Both the position numbers and the translations under genes were made by a program. A model generated the notes under the pieces. The model ran no database searches and was not told where the DNA came from. It worked only from the letters and a program-made list of their open reading frames with translations. A DNA stretch of 64,000 nucleotides from Anastrepha obliqua (lineage: Eukaryota > Arthropoda > Insecta > Diptera > Tephritidae). Positions 45,684 through 56,689 of the stretch are shown piece by piece. Location of the stretch: assembly GCF_027943255.1 (NCBI RefSeq), contig NC_072893.1:94619784-94683783 (forward strand). The letters are read 5' to 3'. Numbering within the stretch: position 1 is the first letter of the stretch; each line of letters opens with the position of its first letter.

Positions 45684-46900
45684 AGGTGCGCAACTAAGTT
45701 CAATAGATGCCGCCAGCAGTTTGTGCTAGTCGATTCTAATATAACATAACCTTAACTTCATAAACCAAGCTGAGACATATGGTAAACAATCTGCTTCGAC
45801 ACATTGGGAATTTTGTTTTCGTATCATACCTGTATACTTTTGGTTTTTGTGCCGAATAATCGTCAATTGCGGGAAGTGTTAATTTTCCTCTATCATTCGA
45901 AAAAAAACGGCGGGTGAAGCGCATCAAGAGCTACAAAAAGTTTATGGAAATGCTGCTTTAAGTGAAACAACGTGCCGGGATTGGTTCCGTCGCTTCAAAG
46001 ACGGTAATTTTAATATTGGCGACCGTCCACGTGAAGGAAGGCAAAAATCTTCGAAGACGCTGAATTGGAGGCATTGTTCAATGATTGTTCAATGAGGATC
46101 CGTGTCTAACGCAAAAAGAGCTTGCTTCAGTGTTAACAGTAAACCGCCAATCTATTTCCAAGCGATTGCATACTTTGGGAATGATTCAGAAACAAGGGAC
46201 TTGGGTTCCTTATGAGTTAAAACCAAGGGATGTTGAACATCGTTTTTTCGCCTGTGAACAACTGCTCCAGCGGCAAAACAGGAAGGGTTTTCTTCATCGC
46301 ATCTTGACGGGTGATGAAAAATGGATTCATTACGGCAATCCAAAGAAAAGAAAGTCATGGGGACTGCCCGGTCACGCTTCTACGTCGTCGCCTCGGCCGA
46401 ATATTCACGCTGCGAAGGTTGTACTATATATTTGGTGGGACCATCACTGGGGATCGGTATCGACTTCAATTGATGCGATTGAGCCGAGCACTGCGCAAGA
46501 AGCGGCCGCAATACGCGGAGAGGCAGGGAAAAGTGATTCTACAAAATGACAATGCTCAGCCTCACGTTGCCAAACCCGTTAGAACCTATCTGGAAACACT
46601 GAAATGGGAAACCCTATCCCTCCCACCATATTCTCCAGGTATTGCGCTGTCCGATTATCACCTGTTCCGATCGATGGCACATGGTCTAGCTGACTAGCAG
46701 TTCCATTCAAACATCATTCAGACATCAAAAAATGGCTTGATCCATGGATAGCCTCAAAAAATGAACAGTTTTACCGCGACGATATACGAGATCCACCAGA
46801 AAGATGGGAAAAAGTAATAGCCAGCGATGGGCAATACTTTCAATGATTCACTTGTAACCAAAAAACAGCGAGAACTTAGTTTTTTGTGAGGATCTTATCC
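45684..46900 (+). mobile_element. mariner family C-like, decayed copy
   Basis: Plus-strand mariner with poorly conserved ends sharing AACTAAGTTC (left near 45690, right as GAACTTAGTT near 46873). Transposase pieces in several frames: an HTH with WFRRFKDGNF near 45985, DPCLTQKELASVLTVNRQSI from about 46098, LLQRQNRKGFLHRILTGDEK (first Asp, about 46265-46320), LQNDNAQPHVAKPV (second Asp), and PPYSPGIALSDYHLF (third Asp kept; SPD changed to SPG). A segment after the first Asp is deleted (IWWDHH joins GDRYRLQLMRLS). Dead. Confidence 0.85.
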
Positions 46901-48325
46901 ATGACAGAAATACACTCGTAATACACACACAATTAAGAAAATAAATTAGAAAAGCTATTACAAGGAATTACCGAAAAAAACTAACCTCTATAGCCTTTCA
47001 TAATTTGTATTATTCTTGTCTCCTTTCAACTAGTGATAATTTAGGCACTACCAAACTGGTTCACAATGTCCGAAATGAAATTTATTCTGAGCTCCAAATG
47101 CATATTTCTCATTGATTCATATTTTTCCTATCTAGTACGCACAAGGTGGATATGATAACCCAATTCTGCCTCATACATATCCATAAATAAAATCATCATA
47201 CTTTTGACCCATGCGTCACCACAAAAATAGTAGGTATTTGGGGAAAGTAAAGAGCAAACGTGTTTTCTCACCAAAAGTGAAATTCATGCGACTGGATGAG
47301 TTTGTTGGTACAGTGACAGGGTCCCAAACCAGAGCCAACCGAAATGTATGAACAAACAAAGGCACATAAGGGCAATGGATCAAGCGAGTGGATGGGTCGC
47401 AACTACATACCATAAAATAACACACAACTGTTGGTGAAACACAGCCAGTGGAAATTGTTGGTCAAGCGGGGAAAAGGAAATGTGTAAAAGTTTGTGTTTT
47501 GCAGCAATGCGTCGTACTCTGACATGTCTAAGTATGAATATACATATTAAGGTAGTACTTATGTATGAGGCATTATAGACTCTTCTTGCATATAAAATGG
47601 GGAATTGGGGGAATATGGAATTTCTCCCATATGTAAGTAGTTATGAAAGTAATGGAAATTGAAAACCAACTGCTGGCACGGCTTCGTGGGAAAAATCAAA
47701 TTGTCGCATACTCCAGCGTTTTCAAGCTACTCCTACGAGCTACAACTGTGTTGGTGAATTTTCATTTGCATGGCACTCAGATAAGAAAACTTTTGTTAGC
47801 TGCTGCCTTTGAACTATCTATAGATTTCTAATTTAGATACTAAAAACCAAAATGCTTATTTTTATAATAAACTTTGGAAATTGAACAAAATGAAAAACAA
47901 GGTCGCGACTGAACTAATTGAACTACATATTTAAATCACATATCTTACTAATAAACACAAATACATCACAATGAAGACATTTTATTTTTAACTCGAAATG
48001 AAAACCCAAAGATGCCCCCAATGTATATATGTGTGCAAACATAAATTTGCTATAAATGCTAAAACATTTAAAAAATGTAAAGAAGTAAAAATGATACGCA
48101 GCTCAACAAGTCCGATATGCTGTACCCGGCAATTTTCTGTATTATCGCCAAACTTTGTATTATTGTTCAGTTTCACTGAATGCAATAACATTCGAGTACG
48201 TACTTTCATACAAATTTTTATTAACATATATTATTTATTTAACATTTATATTTTTAAAAATTTTAAGTTGATTTGCTCACACAGAGCCAAAATCACCTAA
48301 TAAAATAGATCAAAAATGATATGAT
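46901..48325. other. Unassigned stretch
   Basis: No supported gene or element. Confidence 0.5.
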
Positions 48326-48329
48326 AATA

Positions 48330-49598
48330 GGACTATGAATAAGTTCGTGCGGTTTTTTTTCGAAATTTGAAACTTTATTGACGTAAAATGGTTACAAATT
48401 TAATATTCAAAGTATTGTCCATCGCTTACTACTACTTTTTCCCATCTTTCTGGCAATTCACGGATTCCCTTTGTGAAAAATTCGGTCGGTTTTGCCGCAA
48501 TCCACGAATCGATCCATTTTTTGACTTCATCGTAATTACGGAAGTGCTGGTCAGCCAGGCCATGTTGCATCGATCGGAAGAGATAGTAATCGGATGGCGC
48601 AAGGTCTGGACTATACGGCGGGTGGGGTAGGACATAACATTTGAGCGTTTCTAAGTATGTTTTGACCACTTGTGCAACATGTGGCCGAGCATTGTCATGT
48701 TGCAAAATAACTTTGTCGTGTCTATCGGCGTATTGCGGCCGTTTTTCTCGCAGTGCTCGGCTCAAACGCATCAATTGTCGTCGGTAGACATCCCCCGTAA
48801 TCGTTTCATTCGGTTTCAGTAGCTCATAATACACAACACCCAGCTGGTCCCACCAGATACACAGCATAACCTTCAGGCCATGAATATTCTGCGCCGACGT
48901 CGATGTTGAAGCATGGCCAGGGTATCCATACGTTGCCCGACGTTTTGGATTGTCGTAATGGACCCACTTTTCATCGCCAGTCACAATTCGATGCAAAAAA
49001 CCCTTTCTTTTGTGCCGTTGAAGCAGTTGTTCGCATGCCATAAAACGGCGTTCAACGTCTCTTGGCTTCAATTCATACGGCACCCAATGGCCTACCTTTC
49101 GGATCATTCCCATGGCTTTTAAACGTTTGGAAATGGTTGATTGATCAACTCCCAAAGTTTCTGCAACCTCTTCTTGCGTTTGAGCCGGATCTTGATCGAG
49201 CAATTCCTCCAATTCGGTATCCATGAACTTTGGCGGCGCACCCTCGCGTTCTTCGTCTTCCAAGCCAAAATCACCACTTTTAAAGCGTGCAAACCACTTC
49301 TGGCACGTTCGCTCAGCTAGAGCATGCTCACCATAAACTTCCACCAAGATACGATGACTTTCGGCTGCTTTTTTCTTCATATTAAACAATTCCCCGCAAA
49401 AACACATTATTTGGCACGAAATTCGACATTTTCAAGTGTGGTAAAAATATTGTTGTTTACGCTTGAAATAAAAAACTTATACTGACGTTTGTGCCTTACG
49501 ACAGTAGCTCTCCAATGAATGTTTGGAAATGTGGATCGATGGAATAATAATCAAGTTACGCCATCTGTTGTAAAACCGCACGAACTTATTCATAGTCC
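48330..49598 (-). mobile_element. DD34D mariner, nearly intact (mauritiana/cecropia type)
   Basis: The ends carry a perfect 27-bp inverted repeat beginning GGACTATGAATAAGTTCGTG at 48330, with its complement ending at 49598, and TA on both sides. 1269 bp, normal full length. A single long transposase frame fills the minus strand. It is the best-preserved element in the window. Confidence 0.95.
48400..49407 (-). CDS. mariner transposase (DD34D), nearly intact
   Basis: A 335-codon frame on the minus strand. HTH region with CQKWFARFKSGDFGLEDEE and QEEVAETLGVDQSTISKRLK; WVPYELKPRDVERR linker; catalytic blocks IVTGDEKWVHYDNPKRR (first Asp), LQHDNARPHVAQ (second Asp) and PYSPDLAPSDYYLF (third Asp, 34 residues on); C-terminus LPERWEKVVVSDGQYFEY. 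Length and motifs match the family (about 345). The family start MSNFVPN lies upstream at ATG 49429 but is out of frame by a small indel before NMKKKAAESHR, so the listed ATG (MCFCGELFN) is a fallback. N-terminal damage may prevent activity. Confidence 0.9.
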   Translation of the reverse strand: MCFCGELFNMKKKAAESHRILVEVYGEHALAERTCQKWFARFKSGDFGLEDEEREGAPPKFMDTELEELLDQDPAQTQEEVAETLGVDQSTISKRLKAMGMIRKVGHWVPYELKPRDVERRFMACEQLLQRHKRKGFLHRIVTGDEKWVHYDNPKRRATYGYPGHASTSTSAQNIHGLKVMLCIWWDQLGVVYYELLKPNETITGDVYRRQLMRLSRALREKRPQYADRHDKVILQHDNARPHVAQVVKTYLETLKCYVLPHPPYSPDLAPSDYYLFRSMQHGLADQHFRNYDEVKKWIDSWIAAKPTEFFTKGIRELPERWEKVVVSDGQYFEY

Positions 49599-49599
49599 T

Positions 49600-49896
49600 A
49601 TTATCTCTATGGATTTTCTTCAAGAAGAAGCTCTTCATATATTTGTAGAGAAAAACTTCTTAAATTCTTGAAAGATATATCATCGAAAAATTATAAGAGA
49701 TTCTCTTTGATATATCTATAGAGGTGTCATATATTACCGATAAGATGTTCTTATTTATATATCCAAAGAGATATCACAAGTACAAGTTATTGAGAAGATC
49801 TTATTGATATTTTAATCATAAATGGAGTACCTTTTATTTATTTAACCCTATAGATACCTAAACAAAAAATAAAATTTCAGTTTATTTATAAAATAA
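49600..49896. other. Unassigned AT-rich spacer
   Basis: Short AT-rich spacer between the mariner and the second Helitron, with GAGATATAT-type runs. No feature. Confidence 0.5.
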
Positions 49897-50352
49897 CTAG
49901 CAAACCCGGCCCGCTTCGCTGGGCACACTAAAATAAAATAGATATGGTTTAGAACAGAAAAGATATGGTTTTCATATTATATATTTTTTTATTCTTTATT
50001 CAAGCGCTTTGGCATAAACAATATTTTTTGTTTTTCTATTTGTTTTTGAGTACATATAAAATATAAATTGAAAATCAGGAAAAAGAAGATTGTTTTTAAA
50101 TTTCAAATCAACGCAAATTAATAACTAAGAAACAATCGTCTTTTTTCCTGATCATCCATGAATTTTTCGTTTCAATTTATATGTTTTATTAAGCATTGGA
50201 GCTTTTTTAACCATTATCCATTTATATTTTTCAAAAAAAAAAAACGAAAAAAAATTTTTTTTCCACGAACACATAATTTCATTTGAACATTCGGATTTCA
50301 CATTAAATTCTCAAATTTCGTAAGAAATTATTCACTGTTCCAAAATCCAATC

Positions 50353-50395
50353 CAAAAAAATTCACAAAAAAATTCACAAAAAAATTCACAAAAAA
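50353..50395 (+). repeat. 12-bp tandem repeat (AAAAAAATTCAC)
   Basis: About three and a half units of AAAAAAATTCAC inside the second Helitron. Confidence 0.9.
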
Positions 50396-50595
50396 TTTTT
50401 ACACTTTGCACTTCCTCTTCTCCTTATGGCATCCAAATCAGAAAGAAATATTGACACATTGTAACTCACACTGTCAATTTGACAGTGCAGCTCCGCCCCA
50501 AGCGTTAAAAAAGTAAACGACATTATGGCTGGTTCAAAAGAACGCTGTACGCGTTGCCAGTGTTCCGAATTACAACCAAACTTTACGAAACCCAT

Positions 50596-51594
50596 TTTCA
50601 ATACTTACTTAACAATGTGTGTAAGTTTGGTTTAATTTGGTGCAAAGACACGGCGGGTCCACGTTTTGGCATATATTTCGAGACCCTAGTCATCAATAGG
50701 TATGAAAATTACGCCGTATTAAAGCACTTATCAACAGCTTTCATTTGATACCCATATTGTACATACACAACCAAAGGTTACCCGGGTCCACGTTTTGACC
50801 TATATCTCGAGACCCCAGTCACGGAGCGGCATGAAAAATACTCTGTACTAAAGCATTCACCAACAGCTTCCATTTGATACCCATATTGTACATACACATC
50901 CGAAGGTTACCCTGGTCCACGTTTTGACCTATATCTCGAGACCCTATCTACCAATAGGTATCCAAACTATACCGAAACCATCTTCAATACCTACTTAACA
51001 ATGTGTGTAAGTTTGGTTAAATTCGGTGCAAAGACACGGCGGGTCCACGTTTTGGCATATATTTCGAGACCCTAGTCATCAATAGGTATGAAAATTACCC
51101 CGTACTAAAGCACTTATAAACAGCTTTCATTTGATACCCATATTGTACATACACAACCAAAGGTTACCCGGGTCCACGTTTTGACCTATATCTCGAGACC
51201 CCAGTCACGGAGCGGCATGAAAAATACTCTGTACTAAAGCATTCACCAACAGCTTCCATTTGATATCCATATTGTACAAACACATTCTAGGGTCCACGTT
51301 TTGGTCTCTATCTCGAGACCCTATTCACGGAGCGGCATGAAAAATACTCTGAACTAAAGCATTCACCAACAGCTTCCATTTGATATCCATATTGTACGAA
51401 CACATTCTAGGGTCCACGTTTTGGTCTCTATCTCGAGACTCTAGTCACGGAGCGGCATGAAAAATACTCTGTACTAAAGCATTCACTAACAGCTTCAATT
51501 TGATATCCATATTGTACAAACACATTCTAGGGTCCACGTTTTGGTCTCTATCTCGAGACCCTATTCACGGAGCGGCATGAAAAATACTCTATTA
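50596..51594 (+). repeat. Helitron subterminal tandem array, 8 units
   Basis: Units share GTCCACGTTTTG, TATCTCGAGACCC, GAAAATAC and CAGCTTCCATTTGATA. Copies of GTCCACG start at about 50657, 50786, 50915, 51043, 51172, 51292, 51412 and 51532. The first spacings are about 127-130 bp and the last three are exactly 120 bp. Two units of the long form occur in copy 1 at about 2135 and 2263. Confidence 0.92.
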
Positions 51595-51649
51595 CGTATT
51601 ATTATAAATACAAAAATATTATTTGTTTTAAATACATTTAGTGCCAATA

Positions 51650-52435
51650 TTTTACAACCTTAATACTTTAAGTCCATTATTTAGGTCATAAAAATGTGTA
51701 GGTTCTTTAAAGTTTACTATTTTATATACATTGCTGGAATTGCCTATTAAATACGATTGATATTTTTGTGAAAAACTTATAATTTCCCATTTTTTTACGC
51801 AAACCGTGACATTATTATTTTTTACTAAAAAATTAATTATTTCATAAATATTTATATTATCGCTCTGAGAGACTGTTACTGTATGAAAAATGTGAAATGC
51901 AATGGCCTGAAAAAAAGTACCCTTGTTGTTTTGTACAAGTTTAAATCAGACACTAATGAAGATAAGTGTGTACTATTTTCTTGTTTAATATTTTCAATAC
52001 TTCTAAATAGGTATATATTCTTCTTGAAAAAAATCGTTTTTCAATAAATAATTTGCGAAGCTCAGCGAAGATTTAATAGCCAGAGTTACTGAAATGTTTG
52101 TTCTAGAGAAAATGTTTCTGGCATACTCTTTACGCAGTTGGTGTGCAGCCTCGAATCTAAATGGCCATAAGTATTTCCATTTTATGCCATCGCAACAAAT
52201 ATAAAATTCGGAAACACACGTAATATCAGTTCCAACTGCAATTATTCTGGGTTGACATTTCTCTTTTCTTTCAGCAAATTGATTAATAATGTCCATAACT
52301 TTATGTTGAATATCATTCGTTGCAGCTACGAGAGTGACAAAATCATTTTAAGCATCGGCTATAGTAGATTTGTCGGTTTTGTTGAAGAGGCAGTAATGCA
52401 TGCAGAAGAATTGTGGTAATGCAATCTTTAGTATT
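51650..52435 (-). pseudogene. Unrecognised protein-coding relic, frameshifted
   Basis: The minus strand is open in consecutive frames, joined at two shifts. First piece (about 52435-52003): ALPQFFCMHYCLFNKTDKST, a TAA, then DFVTLVAATNDIQHKVMDII and CQPRIIAVGTDITCVSEFYI, with ICCDGIKWKYLW. Second piece (about 52015-51880): LFRSIENIKQENSTHLSSLV. Third (about 51900-51650): HTVTVSQSDNINIYEIINFL, then VCVKKWEIISFSQKYQSYLI, ending GLKVLRL before TAA. The second shift lies at a T7 run. About 250 residues in total, no transposase or RT motif I know. It could be a decayed host gene or an unfamiliar element's protein. No clear start. Confidence 0.4.
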
Positions 52436-52439
52436 TATA

Positions 52440-53630
52440 CAAATAATAATTAAAATAAATTGGAGCAATTAAGATGAAACCAAAAAAACCGTCTTGATGG
52501 TGTATTAAATATAACTCTCTGGAAGGGCGGTCCTTTATTTCTTTTTCAAATGTATAAAAAGATTCCAATTTTAGAAACAATAAGTTTCCCTTGCCTGGGT
52601 AAAAGCTTTCAGAGTCTATTTCGATCTAGTGAAGAAATTAATATTATCAGATACATACGAGATCATAACCATTATAGTCACTATATCGCGGTTAATCCTT
52701 AAAGAGCTAAGGAAACGTTTTTTCTGCAACTCTAGTCTTCCATGTGACTTTCCAGTACGTTATCACCTGTTCCCATGAACTGCAGTTGTGATGTAGCCAA
52801 AACCTTCGTTCTATAGTTTCCGAATTACACTGAAAAATTAGCACTTTGGTCCACACTCTTTACTTGTTAAACTGAAACTGAAAATATAATAAGCATTTTC
52901 CACTTTCATAGAAATAAAAAAGGAATGCAAGGAACCGTTATGTTGTGCTACATAAGTAAGCATTACACTGACATGAATATATTTACATACGAACATAAAT
53001 AGATTCATGTATGCCAATTACTAGAAAATACGAAACAAAACATTTTGAGTTTTGCAAACCGATAGTTAAGTTTTGAAAATCTAATTAATAAGTTTTCTTT
53101 ATAAAAATATTCATAAACATACCTTCAAAAAATAAGAAGTTTTCCTCCTTTCATTTTTCGCCATTTTTTCTCAGAAATTTTGAAAGGAAATGAGAAGATT
53201 TTCGTATAAATAACACGTTCAAAAAGAATTGCTACAAAATGAAGAAGAAATTGCACTTAATAATATCAATAAGAATTTCTTAACCAACCAAAGAGAATTT
53301 CACATGATATTTTTTTCGTTTCACACGTTTTGACTACCCCTGAGTCCAAAAACTGCTCATGAAGACAATCTTATTAATTTTATTAGGTACTTTTTGCTCT
53401 GTGCATATCTAAAACTACCTGAAATGAAGTCAGTCAACTTAAGAAAAAAAACTTAGAAATTATTTAAAAACATTCTACCGATGTAAACTATAAATTATTA
53501 TTGGAGTGAGTAAAATTAGACTCATCAAATTAATTTTAAATTTATGACAAGCAGCACAGTCCCGATTCTTGAAGAAATAGGACTGTCACTCAACCAGAAT
53601 TCTATATCGATGTACGGGAAATGTTTATAT
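52440..53630. other. Unassigned stretch
   Basis: No supported gene or element. 53540-53630 contains GACTGTCACTC-type sequence next to the (CAA)n tail of the LINE at 53634 and may be its flank or an older repeat. Confidence 0.45.
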
Positions 53631-53707
53631 TGCTAAAACAACAACAACAACAACCATCCTCGTTTTCTAATTAATTCAGCTTTCTCGAACAATCATTTTG
53701 GCCACTA

Positions 53708-54312
53708 TCATTCAAAAATCGCGTTAAGGTAAAATTTCAAGTACTTGGAGGCTTGATTGGTGGCAATCTTTTCTAAAGATGAAACTAACGTTTGGGGACA
53801 AGCAATGGATGTTTTTATTGTAATGAATGGGGTAGCAACTACCACCGCCTCTGCTATGGCTAGTGCCGAACCTTTTCTTGCTAACTCGTATGCTTTCTCA
53901 TTACCCTCTACATTCCTGTGTCCGCCGGGAACCCATATCAGAGTAAGTTGAAGCCAATGACCAAGCAGTTCTAGTTCCTCTCTATACTGTGAAACTTGTT
54001 TAGATGAAATGGAGTTGGAGTATAAAGTCTTTATAGCTGCTTGAGCGTCTGAAAAGATAGCTACTCTTGCACCAATTTCTTTGTAGTGTTTCAGTGCTTT
54101 GCAAGCTTCCCTGATTGCTAATAGTTCCGCTTGGAACACGCTGGCATAGTCAGGAGGCCGAATTGATATGGATAAGTTGAGCGGTTCTGAACAGAGGTCA
54201 GCTCCGACACCACAGTTCATCTTAAAACCGTCACTGTAGATTTCGACATCAAATCTGCCAATCCTGTCCCTTTCCTCCATTCGGCTCTCGTTGGAAAACG
54301 TACCGTAAGCAG
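53708..54312 (-). pseudogene. LINE RNase H domain
   Basis: The minus strand reads GTFSNESRMEERDRIGRFDV, then VEIYSDGFKMNCGVGADL (first Asp), SVFQAELLAIREACKAL (Glu), VAIFSDAQAAIKTL (second Asp), LIWVPGGHRNVEGNEKAYEL. In active LINE RNases H the last block reads ADELA or similar; here the fourth acidic residue is Tyr (EKAYELARKG), and there is an extra Gly in PGGH. The open frame begins inside the fold-back element, but homology starts at 54312. 220 codons including the artefactual start. Confidence 0.82.
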
Positions 54313-54912
54313 TAGGCCGGGTCGATTTGTGTGGAGGCAAAAAAATCGCCCATTTTTCTGTGAAAATCATATTCTAGGGATCAAAATAAGAAACTTTGCC
54401 GAAGGAACCATACCTCTAAAAAGAATTCTGATGTCCCCCAATTTGGGTCGAACTTTTAGATTATTTTGTGGGGAGGCAAAAAAATCGCCCATTGCTCTGT
54501 GAAAATCATATTCTTGGGATCAAAATAAGAAACTTTGCCGAAGGAACCATACCTCTAAAACGAATTCTGATGTCCCCCAATTTGGGTCGAACTTTTTAGT
54601 TTCTTTTCTCATGTAAAGGCCAAAAATGGTAATATTTTGAAATGATTGTATGGGGAACCCCACAGGGGAGTTCCAGGGGCTGTGCCACTGGCATGGGTGG
54701 ATCGGCCGTCCAAAGTTAGTGGGGGTCGGTCATACATTTGGACTCGATTGGAGCACTCTAAATGGGTCAAAGTGGGATTTTTCGTTCGACCCAAATTGGG
54801 GGACATCAGAATTCGTTTTAGAGGTTTGGTTCCTTCGGCATAGTTTCTTATTTTGATCCCTAGAATACGATTTTCACAGAGCAATGAGCGATTTTTAAAT
54901 CGACCCGCCCTA
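54313..54912. mobile_element. hAT-like fold-back element, copy 4
   Basis: The left end is TAGGCCGGGTCGATTTGTG at 54313, the right end AAATCGACCCGCCCTA at 54912. A perfect 8-bp duplication GTAAGCAG lies at 54305-54312 and 54913-54920. Two 139-bp left-arm units, one right-arm unit, core about 54600-54780. Best evidence for the 8-bp target duplication of the family. Confidence 0.95.
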
Positions 54913-55035
54913 GTAAGCAGTGAAGGTCCCTGTAGCAGGATCTAACTGTGACCGTCCAATCTTGTGTCCAGTGTCCAGCTTCGTAGAGTAGTCGTGGTGA
55001 GCATTTGGCGCATATCGTATTTCGTACATAAATTA

Positions 55036-55624
55036 GGGGTTTTCAGTAAGAGCGCTTCAACTTTTGAACTTTTTTGAATAAAACACAAACGGTTTGACTT
55101 TTTTAACTAATTTTTTTTTATTATCGAGTTTGAACATATACATTTAAGTATGAAATTCGATTTCTTTTGCATGACCACCGCGTGCACGCTTTACGAAGTC
55201 CAATCGTTGAACCCAATTTTCGACCACTCTTTTGCATAAATCGGCCGAAATTCCAGCAATTTCGCTTTCAATATTGGCTCTGAGCTCACAAATCGTCGCC
55301 GGCTTGTTACTGTAGACCAATGACTTCACATAACCCCAAAACGGGACGGCTTGTTAAATGGACCGTAAAATGGCCGTAATGCTCTTAAAGTAGCAGCAAC
55401 AGAACGATTATTTTCATAAAAAATTTGCACGATTTGCAATCGTTGTTCAAGTGTGTAGCGTTCCATGATGAAATGTATACTAATGAAGTTTACAAATGAA
55501 AAAGTTGAAGCGCACCTATTGAATAATCCTATACTAAAAAAGCATGGTGAAATAAAAAGAGTGCCAATATTTTTTTTGTATTTCATTTGTGAAAGAAAAT
55601 CTGCGGTTTTATTGAACCACCTTG
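55036..55624 (-). mobile_element. DD41D (rosa-like) mariner deletion derivative
   Basis: Imperfect inverted ends (left GGGGTTTTCAGTAAGAGCGC; right the complement of CTGCGGTTTTATTGAACCAC) beside TA. The minus strand keeps MERYTLEQRLQIVQIFYENN and SVAATLRALRPFYGPFNKP (HTH, ending about 55340). A deletion then joins this to KSLVYSNKPATICELRANIE and RARGGHAKEIEFHT (C-terminus, ending 55144). The catalytic core is gone. 589 bp. Confidence 0.88.
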
Positions 55625-55625
55625 T

Positions 55626-56688
55626 ATTTTTGTGTTATTTCCAGGTGCTTTACTCCTATGCTTTGTTTAGTTTCTTTTCATTGATGATCCCAAAGCTTGA
55701 AGCATTAACATGGGCAAAACCATTTCTGGTTTTATTATATTTTTTTATTTTTTTTTTTCAACCCAGTTCCATTGGAACCACCAGAAAATAGCAGTCAATA
55801 TTTGTTCCTGTCTCAAAATCTTAGTTGTGCCCTTGAAAAACTTATTAAGCAAATCCCAAATAGCTTTTTTGACATTAAATATTTACCTGCATATATGTGA
55901 GCAAGAATTTGTGACAGTATTACCGATAAGTAACCTTGAATCTTGCTATGCAAATCCATTTAAATCCACAGAGTTAATAATTCAGTGGGCAGCAAAACTC
56001 AACCATAGTGTAGCATTTTGAACAATTGAATAATCAATTTTGCAGCAGCAAAGACAATATGAGTGCATGGGAGTATTTATTCACATCTACATATCATATT
56101 ATATATGCATATGCTTCTATAGACATGTATGTGAACTTACACTTCTACAACAAGGCAGTGCAATTAAAACGTGAAAACGATAATGCTCGCACATACAAAC
56201 GCTCGTACATACTTTTGATACATAACATAATGTAACAGAAATAAGTAAGTTTTTGCAGGTATTAAACCAATATGATAAATTCCTTCACATATTTTATGCA
56301 TTTCACTCACATAACACAGTATGGGCCCGAGGCAAAAGTGGAAACTGTATTTCATTTTATGTGGAATCATGAATAAGTATTTATATGCACACATGTAACG
56401 GGTGCTTTTGGAGGCATGGAACTCTTTCCAAATGAATCACAAAACAAAAAAAAAAATATTTTCCTGGAATGCTCATTGTTGGAGTTTACGTTGACCATAT
56501 ATTTAGATAAAAAAAAACGAGTAAATGAAGCCTGCTGCCTGCAAATCTCACCAAATAGCGCGTTTTTTTCTTGATGAATATGAAAATAAATTTTCGCGAC
56601 TTGTACAAGTTGTCTGAGCTTGATTATGAGCTAGAATTTCACTTATCTTCTGGCTATACCACACCACACTACCCCCATCCCCTTTAAG
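55626..56688. other. Unassigned stretch
   Basis: T-rich runs and CATATA-type simple sequence; no supported feature. Confidence 0.5.
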
Positions 56689-56689
56689 G

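Larger units (their letters stand above)
49897..51594 (-). mobile_element. Helitron copy 2, with tandem array, 5' end lost
   Basis: On the minus strand it ends CTAG at 49897 with the same hairpin (49909-49924) and next base T (49896), like copy 1. About 150 bp at the 3' end match copy 1 closely; the helicase is absent. The 5' side is a long tandem array (about 50596-51594). Copy 1's 5' terminus (TCTTATATATAAAATAAAG) is not found; homology stops at 51594. Confidence 0.82.
53634..54990 (-). mobile_element. LINE 3' part with RNase H, split by a fold-back element
   Basis: Minus-strand LINE 3' portion: a coding scrap upstream of the insertion (KLDTGHKIGRSQLDPATGTF, about 54980-54921), the 600-bp fold-back element (54313-54912), RNase H (about 54300-53880) and a 3' region with a (TTG)n run (CAA units at about 53639-53656). 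5'-truncated: RT and endonuclease are absent. Confidence 0.78.

Noticed and set aside
50596..51594. CRISPR-like regular repeats
   Set aside because: The whole 120-130-bp unit repeats with no unique spacers, and the array belongs to a Helitron in an insect genome.
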